Below are positions 36,183 to 44,800 of a stretch of DNA of 64,000 nucleotides, one piece after another; within the stretch, counting starts at the first letter, position 1, and each line of letters opens with the position of its first letter. Where the stretch lies: the NCBI GenBank assembly GCA_011392765.1, contig WYCW01000004.1, forward strand, positions 296,038 through 360,037. The letters run 5' to 3'. The notes beneath the pieces are model-generated. The model saw only the letters and a program-made list of their open reading frames with translations, made no database searches and had not been told where the DNA came from. This DNA is from Candidatus Thiosymbion ectosymbiont of Catanema sp. Cochon2018 (GTDB taxonomy: Bacteria; Pseudomonadota; Gammaproteobacteria; Chromatiales; Chromatiaceae). The position numbers were made by a program, and so were the translations under genes.

Positions 36183-36468
36183 TTGAATGGCTCCATTGGC
36201 TGGTTCTACTTAGCTTCCGTTTCAGGCATAAGTATTCTTACATTAAATAAAGCATTCGCCGAAATATCTATTGGTGAAATATTGGCATATATACTTGTAT
36301 CTATATTTTTTTATTGGTGTTTTTGGTGCCAGCTTATCGTTGATTTCAAAATTATTAAATTACTTTCGTTCTATATTTGGTGCGAAAGATACCTTTTTTT
36401 TTTTTTGTACGATAAAGGCATCATTTGATTATGGTGTGATACCTGGAAAATGCAAGGATACTCAATAA
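36183..36468 (+). pseudogene. Small membrane protein, frameshifted
   Basis: A first frame gives MNGSIGWFYLASVSGISILT and EILAYILVSIFFYW. A second frame gives VFGASLSLISKLLNYFRSIF. Joining them near 36310 yields one small protein with two hydrophobic segments. A run of 14 T near 36391-36404 suggests slippage or a sequencing error. The family is unknown. Confidence 0.4.
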
Positions 36469-36497
36469 AGAAGTGATATATATTTTGTCATTTGCAA

Positions 36498-36863
36498 ATG
36501 TTGGTCGTAGAACTGCGACTATTTCAAACTGAATGGAAACTAAGAAAGCTCCCAGCTATATGGAAATGGAATCGAGTTATTACATTCCCGCATATGGATC
36601 ACGAAGTTGAGCATATTTGTAGTCGATTTCAGTCGAGCTTACTGACGGTAAACAGGGGCATATTTTTCATAAAATTACATTCTTTTGAGGATATGGAAGA
36701 AAAAGAAAATTCCTTTTTAGCTCATCTAAACTTAGTTGCCTTTCTCCGTATTTATGATTTTAAAATAGTGCTCAGAACAACAACAGGAAAGGAGGTTGGT
36801 GTTCATATTCCTTTTCGTGTTAGAAGAGATATTTGGAAGAGGTATAGGAAATCAAGAACATAA
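36498..36863 (+). CDS. Unknown cassette-type protein
   Basis: The 121-residue soluble protein starts MLVVELRLFQTEWKLRKLPA, has several aromatic residues and ends with a basic VRRDIWKRYRKSRT tail. I do not recognise a family. AT-rich composition and plus-strand orientation match the surrounding cassettes. Confidence 0.5.
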   Translation: MLVVELRLFQTEWKLRKLPAIWKWNRVITFPHMDHEVEHICSRFQSSLLTVNRGIFFIKLHSFEDMEEKENSFLAHLNLVAFLRIYDFKIVLRTTTGKEVGVHIPFRVRRDIWKRYRKSRT

Positions 36864-37239
36864 CAATGCAAATTCACACGGACACATTTCCACAATGCTC
36901 GTTTGTGGCGAATGCCACTAGTATATCATTTCACCCGATATTGCGAATGCACAGGGGAAATGTTCGCATCAAGCCCAAGCGACTCTATCCGCAATATCAA
37001 GAGAAATGAGGTACTAGCCCTAGCCCGTAGGTTGGGGTGCAATGCCATTAAGTTAAGCATTACCAAAAGCGTTTATCGTTTCTGTGCAGTTCCGGCAGTT
37101 CCGGGGACAGTTTACTTAATTCCATAAGAGGACCGGGAGGAGAATTAAGTAAACTGCCCCAGGAATTTCCTGGAATTTCAAATGTTAGGCGACAAACCGT
37201 ATCAAAGCGGTTCATTGATGTACGAGGTATACTCAACGC
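36864..37239. other. Intercassette region with lost attC
   Basis: It contains an AATGCCATTAAGTTAAGC fragment (37042-37059), a GGGGACAGTTTACTTAATT inverted pair (37103-37160), and a lone attC right core GTTAGGC at 37184-37190. The left part of the attC seems to have been replaced by the inverted-repeat element. Confidence 0.5.
37103..37160. repeat. REP-like inverted repeat GGGGACAGTTTACTTAATT
   Basis: Arms GGGGACAGTTTACTTAATT and AATTAAGTAAACTGCCCC enclose 20 bp. Palindromes of this GGGGACAG type are common targets of REP-associated transposases. Confidence 0.75.
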
Positions 37240-37470
37240 ATGAGCCAGACCGCCGATGAACTGTTGAAGCAATCGCTTTCTCTGGGCGAATTCGATCGCG
37301 CATCGCTCGCCGGTGCCCTCATCGAAAGCTTGGATGTCGGAACCGACGAACAAGCAAATCAGGCGTGGGATATTGAAATCCAGCGGCGCATCCAGCAACT
37401 GGAGTCTCACTCCGTCGATACGATCTCTTGGTCCGATGTGCGCCAACGCCTCTTCCGTGGCTTCGAGTGA
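37240..37470 (+). CDS. RelB-like addiction module antitoxin (cassette gene)
   Basis: The 76-residue protein MSQTADELLKQSLSLGEFDR and ALIESLDVGTDEQANQAWDI and onward to RQRLFRGFE is a typical short antitoxin of the family paired with RelE/ParE toxins. Its 3' end overlaps the toxin gene by 14 bp. Unlike most cassettes here it is not AT-rich. Confidence 0.85.
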   Translation: MSQTADELLKQSLSLGEFDRASLAGALIESLDVGTDEQANQAWDIEIQRRIQQLESHSVDTISWSDVRQRLFRGFE

Positions 37471-37753
37471 ACCAAGATGGCATCCTGACGCCATCGAGGA
37501 TGCCATCGCTGCTCGAAACTGGTATGCCGAATGCAGTCCTTTTGCGGCTCGGGGGTTCTTACTTGCTCTGGATGCCGCAGTAACTGCTGTCATCGAAGCC
37601 CCGAACCGCTGGCCCGTTCAATCTCATGGCTGCCGTCAGTATCCCTTCGCATCACGTTACCCTTTTTGGCTCGTGTATCGAGCCGATCCGCAGGTAGAAA
37701 TCGTTGCGGTTGCGCATCAACGTCGAAGGCCCGGTTACTGGTCCAGTCGTTAA
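37457..37753 (+). CDS. RelE/ParE superfamily toxin (cassette gene)
   Basis: From a GTG at 37457 the product reads VASSEPRWHPDAIEDAIAAR and NWYAECSPFAARGFLLALDA and on to YPFWLVYRADPQVEIVAVAH and QRRRPGYW. This is the ParE/RelE fold with the conserved terminal R-R-P-x-Y-W. The overlap with the antitoxin supports the GTG start. An attC follows about 100 bp later. Confidence 0.87.
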   Translation: MASSEPRWHPDAIEDAIAARNWYAECSPFAARGFLLALDAAVTAVIEAPNRWPVQSHGCRQYPFASRYPFWLVYRADPQVEIVAVAHQRRRPGYWSSR

Positions 37754-37849
37754 GCGGTGCAACTGACGTGGCAAAGTGTCACATCCCTTGCATACGAAGG
37801 CGGAAAAGGGGTCAGGCTCAATTGATAAGCCGCTTTTCACAGCCCATTC

Positions 37850-37953
37850 GCCTAACATTCGGCTGCAGGCGACCCAATGCCGCGGTCCGGCTCCTCAGCA
37901 ACGTTCAAGCTCAGTGCCACGCGGCATTGGGCGCCTGAGCCCAAACGTTAGGC
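37850..37953. other. attC site, type A, intact
   Basis: Left core GCCTAAC (37850-37856) and right core GTTAGGC (37947-37953) with fully paired arms GCGACCCAATGCCGCG and CGCGGCATTGGGCGC. It is a good reference copy of type A. Confidence 0.93.
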
Positions 37954-37990
37954 TTACAGCTATATCTGACAAAAATATTTGGAGAGATTA

Positions 37991-38908
37991 ATGATTTTGC
38001 CTAATTTTACGTTTTCACGAAAGAATATTATCTTTCTTCTTTTTTTAGCGATTATTTCAAAGATCGCGTATTCTAACGAGTTGGAAAAACAAAAAGAAGC
38101 TCTAAATATAATAGCGGATTTTTCCGATCGTCTTTGTAGCAATATACCTCTTAGTGGATCTAGGGAGGCCATAGAATTAACAGGAGAAGCAAAAGCAGAG
38201 CTAGACGAATTACTAAAGAAGATAGCAAGTCTTGGCATACAAGGCGCAGCTCAATATCAAAAAAATCAATGGAACGGAGTGATACACCAAGACCTCGCCG
38301 AAATACTTGCAACAAACATGGATTGCAAACTGAAAGTACTGGATGTGCTGAAAGATAAAATTGCGCTAAATGACATATATGATACGTCATCTACGATTGA
38401 GTTAAGAGCGAATGCAGGGTATTTTGCTTCTAATAAATATAAAGTGGCTGATATCTTAGCGGATTTCGGCGAAGGAAATATGATTGTAGAAAACAGTAGG
38501 GGGATTGCATTAACTAGCGCTTTTAGCAAACCTACCACTTTTGTTTTAAAAGGATTTTCAATAAGTAAAACCGTTGAATTTAAAGTAAATTTAGATTTAG
38601 GCGGATTCGCTAACAAAATTACGCTTTGGAATGACAACAGCGAAATCTTGTCAGTAAAATTTCAAAACAGCCAAATAACATTCGGCGATTATACAAGAGG
38701 GTACAGGGAGGCTGGATGGCAAGGTGGAGATGCGCCAAATGATGTCAAGGTTACCATAGACGCAAATAACATTGCAAAATTATTTATTAATGATAATTTT
38801 TTTGGTATTCAAAAAGCTTCCTGCACAGTTTGTAACAAGTTAACTGTTGAAGGAATAAAACGTAACGAGGATTATTTATATGAGATATCAGTCAACTCAT
38901 TAAAATAA
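37991..38908 (+). CDS. Secreted hypothetical protein (cassette gene)
   Basis: The 305-residue protein has a signal peptide (NIIFLLFLAIISKIAYSNEL). A helical segment EAKAELDELLKKIASLGIQG follows, and then a beta-rich C-terminal half with repeated hydrophobic strands (TFVLKGFSISKTVEFKVNLD). I do not recognise a family. GGAGAG precedes the ATG at 37991. A TTG at 37979 would add four residues. It is alone in its cassette. Confidence 0.7.
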   Translation: MILPNFTFSRKNIIFLLFLAIISKIAYSNELEKQKEALNIIADFSDRLCSNIPLSGSREAIELTGEAKAELDELLKKIASLGIQGAAQYQKNQWNGVIHQDLAEILATNMDCKLKVLDVLKDKIALNDIYDTSSTIELRANAGYFASNKYKVADILADFGEGNMIVENSRGIALTSAFSKPTTFVLKGFSISKTVEFKVNLDLGGFANKITLWNDNSEILSVKFQNSQITFGDYTRGYREAGWQGGDAPNDVKVTIDANNIAKLFINDNFFGIQKASCTVCNKLTVEGIKRNEDYLYEISVNSLK

Positions 38909-39125
38909 AAGAAATAAAGAGGAAACGGGGACAGACCCTGAGGTATCCCCACAAAATCCGCTCTCGGCGTCAGTCAATAAGAAGGGCGTTATGCTCATCC
39001 GCAATCCATTCGGAAAATGGGGGCAGACCACGTTTTCTGTGATTTACAAAGGAGAGAATCATGCTAATCTGCGCTTGGGAAAAGGGGCCAGGCCCAATTG
39101 AAGGGTCGTTTTTCACAGTTCATTC
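38909..39125. other. Non-coding stretch with REP-like fragments
   Basis: It carries ACGGGGACAGACCCTGAGG and TGGGGGCAGACCACG words related to REP palindromes, then the AAAAGGGGCCAGGCCCAATT prefix of the next attC. No gene is supported. Confidence 0.4.
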
Positions 39126-39229
39126 GCCTAACATTTGGCTGCAAGCGACCCAATGCCGCGGTCCGGCTCCTCAGCAACTTTCAAACTCAGTGCCGCGCGG
39201 CATTGGGCGCTTGAGCCAAGCCGTTAGGC
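39126..39229. other. attC site, type A, intact
   Basis: Left core GCCTAAC (39126-39132), right core GTTAGGC (39223-39229), and both conserved arms are present. Confidence 0.92.
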
Positions 39230-39249
39230 GTTCAACCGAGGAATAAAGC

Positions 39250-39881
39250 ATGACTAGCCTAAGAGAAGTCTTGATTATTGTATCCAATATACAATCTTCT
39301 TCCACCAGCAGTGGTAAACCCATTCGTTACCGGGCCAGATCCTACCCTGATCATGACTTGGACACAACGGTCTTATAGAGCTGTACCATGTACCAGTCTA
39401 CAAGGTGTTTATCGAGGGAACAAATGAGAAAGGCGTGAAGGTGAAAAAGGAATGGCCCGCGTTGCGTTTTATGCCGTATTGGAATGACCCCAAGAAACCA
39501 GATCCGCACTATAGCACCAAGGGGTGGGTAAACGCTGGATTACACCAGCTTCCCAAGAAAAAGGTCACGCTCTACAATCCCAGCTATGGAACCCAAAATA
39601 GGTATTCACCGTATTCCGGTGCCATTCAAATGCGGGATTCGTTTCTGATTCACGCTGGACCACGGAATCTGTCAGAAGAAGCGTGGGGATCAGCTGGATG
39701 CGTCGAGATTATCGGCAATTTCGACAACTTCAAGAAGGATATAGCGGGCTTATCAGGATCAACTAGTAAAGATGCCGGTGACGCAATCTCTAAGCTCGTA
39801 AAGGCAGGAAAGCTTTTTGTTCGGGTGGAGTATGCAATACCTCCGGATATAAAGAAGAACTTCGCTGGAGAGTTGCCATGA
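39250..39881 (+). CDS. L,D-transpeptidase-like protein, probable frameshift near 39360
   Basis: The clear frame from 39405 (GTG) encodes 158 residues. It includes RYSPYSGAIQMRDSFLIHAG and SEEAWGSAGCVEIIGNFDNF. The H-x-G plus S-A-G-C spacing matches the YkuD-type catalytic His and Cys seen in L,D-transpeptidases and in the Tlde1-like toxin effectors. Upstream, an ATG at 39250 opens another frame (MTSLREVLIIVSNIQ to YPDHDL), while the second frame is open through GHNGLIELYHVPVYKVF. One base may therefore be missing. Without the first part there is no good ribosome binding site. Substrate and role are inferred. Confidence 0.6.
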
Positions 39882-40462
39882 CCATAAGAGCCTTAATGGC
39901 ATGCACTTTCCTGTTTGTTATTTTCTCTTATATGTCAGCGACTGCGCAGACGGGTTCTGACGGCTTCGAGCTATTGGCAGATTGTGCCATCAAGAATGGA
40001 AAGGTCCACCCATCGATAGGGACACTAACAAGCTGTGAAATGGACAATGAATTCATTCTAGGCGCGTTACGCAGCAAACATATCGATCAACCGCTTCGGC
40101 ACTATAGGTTTGTGTCGGGCAAAGTAGAGATTGCCGCGACCTCGAAAGCTGACGGCACGCGAATGGAAGCCTACCTGCACTGTATCGGATCGCAAGGCGC
40201 CAATACCCTTCCGGGCACGGACGAACTCTATCGTGCTATTGCCGCCAATACGTATGTCACAGGATTGATTTCTGGAGAGGAAATGCCAGTCACCTGTCAC
40301 TACTTCGCCTGTGATAACATTTTAGTGTTACTAAGCTACTATGGATTGCCAGGATACTACAAGGATTTCCAACCTGGCACTGTCATTGCGGAGATCGCGG
40401 GTGGATGTCCCTGCAAAGAGATCAGTGACACCGAAAACGTCAACGATACCGGGGGGAGTTAG
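39878..40462 (+). CDS. Periplasmic partner protein, possible immunity protein
   Basis: The 194-residue protein begins with a signal peptide (MTIRALMACTFLFVIFSYMS, ATA-Q). It has six or more cysteines (LLADCAIKNG, LTSCEMDN, LHCIG, TCHYFACDN, GCPCKEI), suggesting disulfides. Its ATG overlaps the stop of the transpeptidase-like gene as ATGA. An exported partner translationally coupled to a wall-active enzyme suggests an immunity or chaperone role, but no family is recognised. Confidence 0.65.
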   Translation: MTIRALMACTFLFVIFSYMSATAQTGSDGFELLADCAIKNGKVHPSIGTLTSCEMDNEFILGALRSKHIDQPLRHYRFVSGKVEIAATSKADGTRMEAYLHCIGSQGANTLPGTDELYRAIAANTYVTGLISGEEMPVTCHYFACDNILVLLSYYGLPGYYKDFQPGTVIAEIAGGCPCKEISDTENVNDTGGS

Positions 40463-40569
40463 TAACGGCTATGACCGTACGTTGCGTCGCCAGACCTAAC
40501 ATCGAATGGTAATACCAAAAGGGAAAAGGGGCCAGGCTCAATTGACGGGTCGTTTTTCACAGCCCATTC

Positions 40570-40673
40570 GCCTAACATTTGGCTGCAAGCGACCCAATGC
40601 CGCGGTCCGGCTCCTCAGCAACTTTCAAGCTCAGTGCCACGCGGCATTGGGCGCCTGAGCCCAAACGATAAGC
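40570..40673. other. attC site, type A, right core mutated
   Basis: Left core GCCTAAC (40570-40576). The right core reads GATAAGC (40667-40673). The GTT-to-GAT change also occurs at 31555, and both copies are followed by the same gene-less type B cassette. Confidence 0.88.
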
Positions 40674-40810
40674 GGCGCGTCCCTGCGCCGCTTATTGGGG
40701 AACTAACCAGCAAGTGCAATATAAAGAGTATTACCAAAAGGGAAACACACAGGAACCTGCCCGGCGGCGCTTTGATAGCCCGACCGTTTCAGACACCAAA
40801 ACAGGCAATC

Positions 40811-40932
40811 GCCTAACAAAAACGTCAGTGCAACATAAGACGCGCCGCCTATCAAGACGCTGAACGCAGACAAACCTCCCTTGCCCCCGTCCATGGGGGC
40901 AAGGGAGGTTGCTGGTTAGCTCCCCATTAGAG
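40811..40932. other. attC site, type B, copy 3
   Basis: Left core GCCTAAC (40811-40817), right core ATTAGAG (40926-40932, altered), and the AACCTCCCTTGCCCC hairpin. Together with 40674-40810 it repeats the gene-less cassette at 31562-31819. Confidence 0.8.
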
Positions 40933-40955
40933 CATAAGTAAGAAGGGTAAAGAAG

Positions 40956-41439
40956 ATGAATCAAGAAACGAAACCAAAGGATCCAGAGGGTAAAGTTCCC
41001 AATTCAGTAGACCGTGAAGTTCTCACCGAAGATTACGTTAGGTTTGTCTCACACATAGCCGCCGATATAGCGGAGCAACGCGCCTCACGTCGAGAAAACG
41101 TTTATCGTGCAATTCTTGGCCTAGTATTCGGTGCTATCGCGTTTCTTGGATATAGCAGTATTACGTCTGTTAAAGATGATCCTGAATCCGTGAGATAAAT
41201 AAGCCGCTCATGGAATAATCTCTTTATAAAACAACAGGATAACGGAAAAATTCATTCACTTTTGGACTCACCCAGGAGGTGAAGCAGCCGATCCTTGAAT
41301 ATCAAGTGGAATCATGAGGTTAGCCACAATCCTAGATTTTATCTCACGGATTCAGGATGATGTTAAGGTATTAGTGCTAGCTGATCTAAAGGAGGCTCTA
41401 ACAATGAAATACAACCGACGCAGTAAACTGCGCGGCTGA
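40956..41439 (+). pseudogene. Small membrane protein cassette gene interrupted by the 176-bp MITE
   Basis: The frame encodes MNQETKPKDPEGKVPNSVDR, a soluble N-terminus, and one membrane helix (AILGLVFGAIAFLGYSSI). It is cut after SVKDD by the MITE at 41181. Removing the element plus one ATGAT repeat restores the frame for 25 further codons (VKVLVLADLKEALTMKYNRR) to TGA at 41437. The original protein would have had about 100 residues. The family is unknown. Confidence 0.85.
41181..41356. repeat. 176-bp MITE, copy 2, 5-bp target duplication ATGAT
   Basis: Same length and perfect 19-bp ends as copy 1 at 23100-23275. The flanks 41176-41180 and 41357-41361 both read ATGAT. Near identity between the copies points to recent movement. 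Confidence 0.95.
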
Positions 41440-41451
41440 TTTCTGGCGTTA

Positions 41452-41612
41452 GTGCGCCAAGCGAAGCTTGGCGCTTCTTGCCGGGTGAAAGTCCCGGTCG
41501 GGAAAGGATTAACTACCCACCCGTATCGCGTGTTGCGCCTCTAGCGGAAAGCGACGCCTTGGTAGGGACACTGGAGCGAGCGTGAACAACCGAGGTGAAG
41601 CGTACACAGAGA
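41452..41612 (+). mobile_element. Group II intron 5' remnant next to an attC-like core
   Basis: Right after TCTGGCGTTA the sequence begins GTGCGCCAAGCGAAGCTTGG. It carries GGGTGAAAGTCCC and AGCGGAAAGCG blocks, the classic 5' end and domain I features of bacterial group II introns. Only about 160 bp remain. It has no reverse transcriptase and no domain V. Its 5' border after GCGTTA matches the border of the remnant at 24546. Confidence 0.65.
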
Positions 41613-41881
41613 ATCTACGCGCTACGAATCAGGCGAATCCGCACGAATAAGATCCCTCCCTTCGGTTCGGGACGACGGTTTCGCGTAGATTCGCGTGATT
41701 CGTAGTTTTTTCTTCGATGCGGTTCGCGGTCGGGATTGGTGTAATCCTGCTACGGTATACCGCGCTCATCGCACCATTGATGCGGTTCGCGCCTCCCAGC
41801 AGTGCCATCCTGTAAGACTTGCCGCGCTCACCGCATCCTACGGGCTCATCATTCATCACTCATCACTCATCACTCACCGAT
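41613..41881. other. Repeat-filled gap before cusA
   Basis: It holds an ACTACGAATCAGGCGAATCC palindrome (about 41620-41712), copies of a CCGCATCCTACGGGCTCATC-type repeat, and a TCATCACTCATCACTCATC run just before the cusA start. No gene or convincing promoter is seen. Confidence 0.45.
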
Positions 41882-44800
41882 ATGGAACAGGTCATCCGCT
41901 GGTCGATCAGGAATCGCTTCCTGATCCTGCTCGGCACGCTGCTGCTGACCGGTTGGGGCATCGTCTCCGTCCGGCAGGCGCCCCTGGATGCCATCCCGGA
42001 TCTGTCGGATGTGCAGGTCATCATCCGCACGAGTTTCGCGGGACAGTCCCCGCGGGTGGTGGAGGAACAGGTCACCTATCCCATCACCACCACCATGCTG
42101 GCGGTGCCGGGGGCGCAGACGGTGCGGGGCTATTCCTTCTTCGGGGACTCCTATGTCTATGTCATCTTCGAGGACGGCACGGACCTCTACTGGGCGCGTT
42201 CCCGGGTCCTGGAGTATCTGAACCAGGCGGCGAAGGACCTGCCGGCCGGGGTTCAGCCGCGGCTGGGACCCGATGCCACCGGCGTGGGCTGGGTCTACAG
42301 CTATGCCCTGGTCGATCCCACCGGGCATCACGACTTGGCTCAACTACGCAGCCTGCAGGACTGGTTTCTCAAATTGGAGCTGCAGACCGTTCCCGGCGTG
42401 GCGGAGGTGGCGACGGTCGGCGGCATGGTCCGCCAGTACCAGATCGTGGTGGACCCGGAGAAACTGCGCGCCTACAGGATCCCACTCTCGCGGGTGGCCG
42501 CCGCCGTCCGCGCCGCCAACCAGGAGGTCGGCGGCTCGGTGGTGGAGATGGCGGAGGCCGAGTATATGATCCGCACCCGCGGTTATCTCCGCGGCCTGGA
42601 GGATATAAAAACCATCCCCATCGAGGTCGATGCCCGGGGTACGCCCATCCTGCTGCGGGATCTGGCGACGGTCCAAATCGGTCCCGAGATGCGGCGGGTG
42701 GTAGCGGATCTGGACGGACAAGGCGAGATCACCGGCGGCATCGTGGTCATGCGCTATGGAGAAAATGCCCTGAGCACCATCGCCGCTGTGAAACGCAAGC
42801 TCGAAGAGCTCAGGCAGGGCCTGCCGCCGGGGGTGGAGATCCTCGAAACCTACGACCGCTCCGAGCTGATCCTGAACGCGGTGGACAACCTGCAGGAAAA
42901 GCTGATCGAGGAGTTCGCGGTGGTGGCCCTGGTGTGCCTGCTGTTTCTGTTCCATCTGCGCTCCGCCTTCGTGGCCATCGTCACCCTGCCGCTGGGGGTG
43001 CTGGCGGCTTTCATCGTGATGCGCTATCAGGGCATCAACGCCAATATTATGTCCCTGGGCGGCATCGCCATCGCCATCGGGGCCATGGTGGATGCGGCCA
43101 TCGTCATGATCGAGAACGCCCACAAGCACCTGGAGCGTTTTCGCCAGTCCCAGGAGGGTGTCGTAAAAGGCACCGATCTTCACCCTTCGACCCCCTCACC
43201 CCAACCCCTCTCCCGGCCGGGAGAGGGGCTTTTGCGACGCCCTCCCCAGGGGCGGGCACCGGCGGGAAACGAACACTGGCAAGTGATCGCCACGGCGGCC
43301 TCCGAGGTGGGACCGGCCCTCTTTTTTTCTTTGCTCATCATCACCCTGAGCTTCCTGCCGGTGTTCGCGCTCGAGGCCCAGGAGGGGAGATTATTCGCGC
43401 CCCTGGCCTACACCAAGACCTATGCCATGGCCGCTGCGGCCGGGCTGGCGGTGACCCTGGTGCCGGTGCTCATGGGCTATTTTATTCGGGGCCGTATCCC
43501 CCGAGAAAAAACCAATCCCCTCAACCGGCTGCTGATTTGGATCTATCGACCGTTGCTCAGGGGCGTGCTGGCAGCGCCCTGGATCACCATCCTGTTGTCG
43601 GTCCTGATCCTGTCCAGCCTGCTGATCCCGATCTACGGCATCGGCGGCTACCTGGAGCCGTTGAAGTGGCCCTTCCGGGCCGTCGGACTGGTACAGGCGG
43701 ACGGTCCCCATCGGAGTGCCCTTGCCACTATCGAGGGCTGGCAAGCGGGGCTGGTGCAGGATTGGGAAAAGGCGACCCAGGGTATTCCCCTATTGGAAGA
43801 CCTGGGCGCGGGCCTGGGCTCGGAGTTCATGCCCGAGCTCTACGAGGGCGATCTCATGTATATGCCCACTACCCTGCCGGGCCTCTCCATCGGCAAGGCC
43901 CAGGAGCTCCTGCAGCAGACCGACCGGCTGATCGCGACTCTGCCGGAGGTGGAGCGGGTTTTTGGCAAGATCGGTCGGGCCGATACGGCCACGGACCCGG
44001 CGCCCCTGACGATGATCGAGACCCTGATCCAGCTCAGACCCGAGTCCGAGTGGCGACCGGGCATGACCGTCGACAAGCTGATCGCCGAGCTGGACCGGAC
44101 CGTGGATTTCCCCGGCGTCACCAACGCCTGGGTGATGCCGATCAAGACCCGCATCGATATGTTGGCCACCGGCATCAAGACCCCCGTGGGCATCAAGGTC
44201 GCGGGGCCGGACCTCGTTGAGATCGAGCGGATCGGGAAGGACATCGAGCGGGTCGTGCTTGAAATGCCGGGGACCGCATCCGCCTTTTCAGAACGGGTCG
44301 CGGGCGGGAGGTACTTGGAAATCCGCCCGGACCGGATCGCGGCGGCCCGGGTCGGGCTCAATATCGAGGACATCAACCAGGTGGTCGCCGCCGCCGTGGG
44401 AGGCATCAACATCACCCAGACGGTCGAGGGGCGGGAGCGTTATCCGGTCAACCTCCGTTTCCCCCGTGAAAGACGCAACGATCCGGTCAAGCTGCGGGAG
44501 CTGCCCTTAGTAACACCGACCGGCGCCCAAATCCCCTTGGGACAGATCGCCGAAGTGAAGGTCGTCGACGGGGCGCCCATGCTCAAGAGTGAGAACGCGC
44601 GTCTGAACGGTTGGACCTTCGTCGACATCCGGGGGGTGGACGTGGGCACCTATGTCCGCCGGGCCCAGGCGGCGGTCCGCGACCGGGTGCGGCTGCCCCC
44701 CGGTTATTCCATCACCTGGTCCGGCCAGTACGAGTATATGCTGCGGGCCCAGGAGCGGCTTGCTCAAGTGGTTCCCTTCACGCTGGTCATCATCTTCAGC

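Noticed and set aside
23340..41460. Integron integrase gene inside the array
   Set aside because: No frame shows the tyrosine recombinase R-H-R-Y motifs or the integron-specific patch. The larger cassette-region proteins are otherwise assigned or unrelated.
41695..44220. Long plus-strand frame of 841 codons overlapping cusA in another phase
   Set aside because: It is a compositional shadow of the GC-rich cusA gene. The product is Gly/Arg/Pro-rich with no family features.
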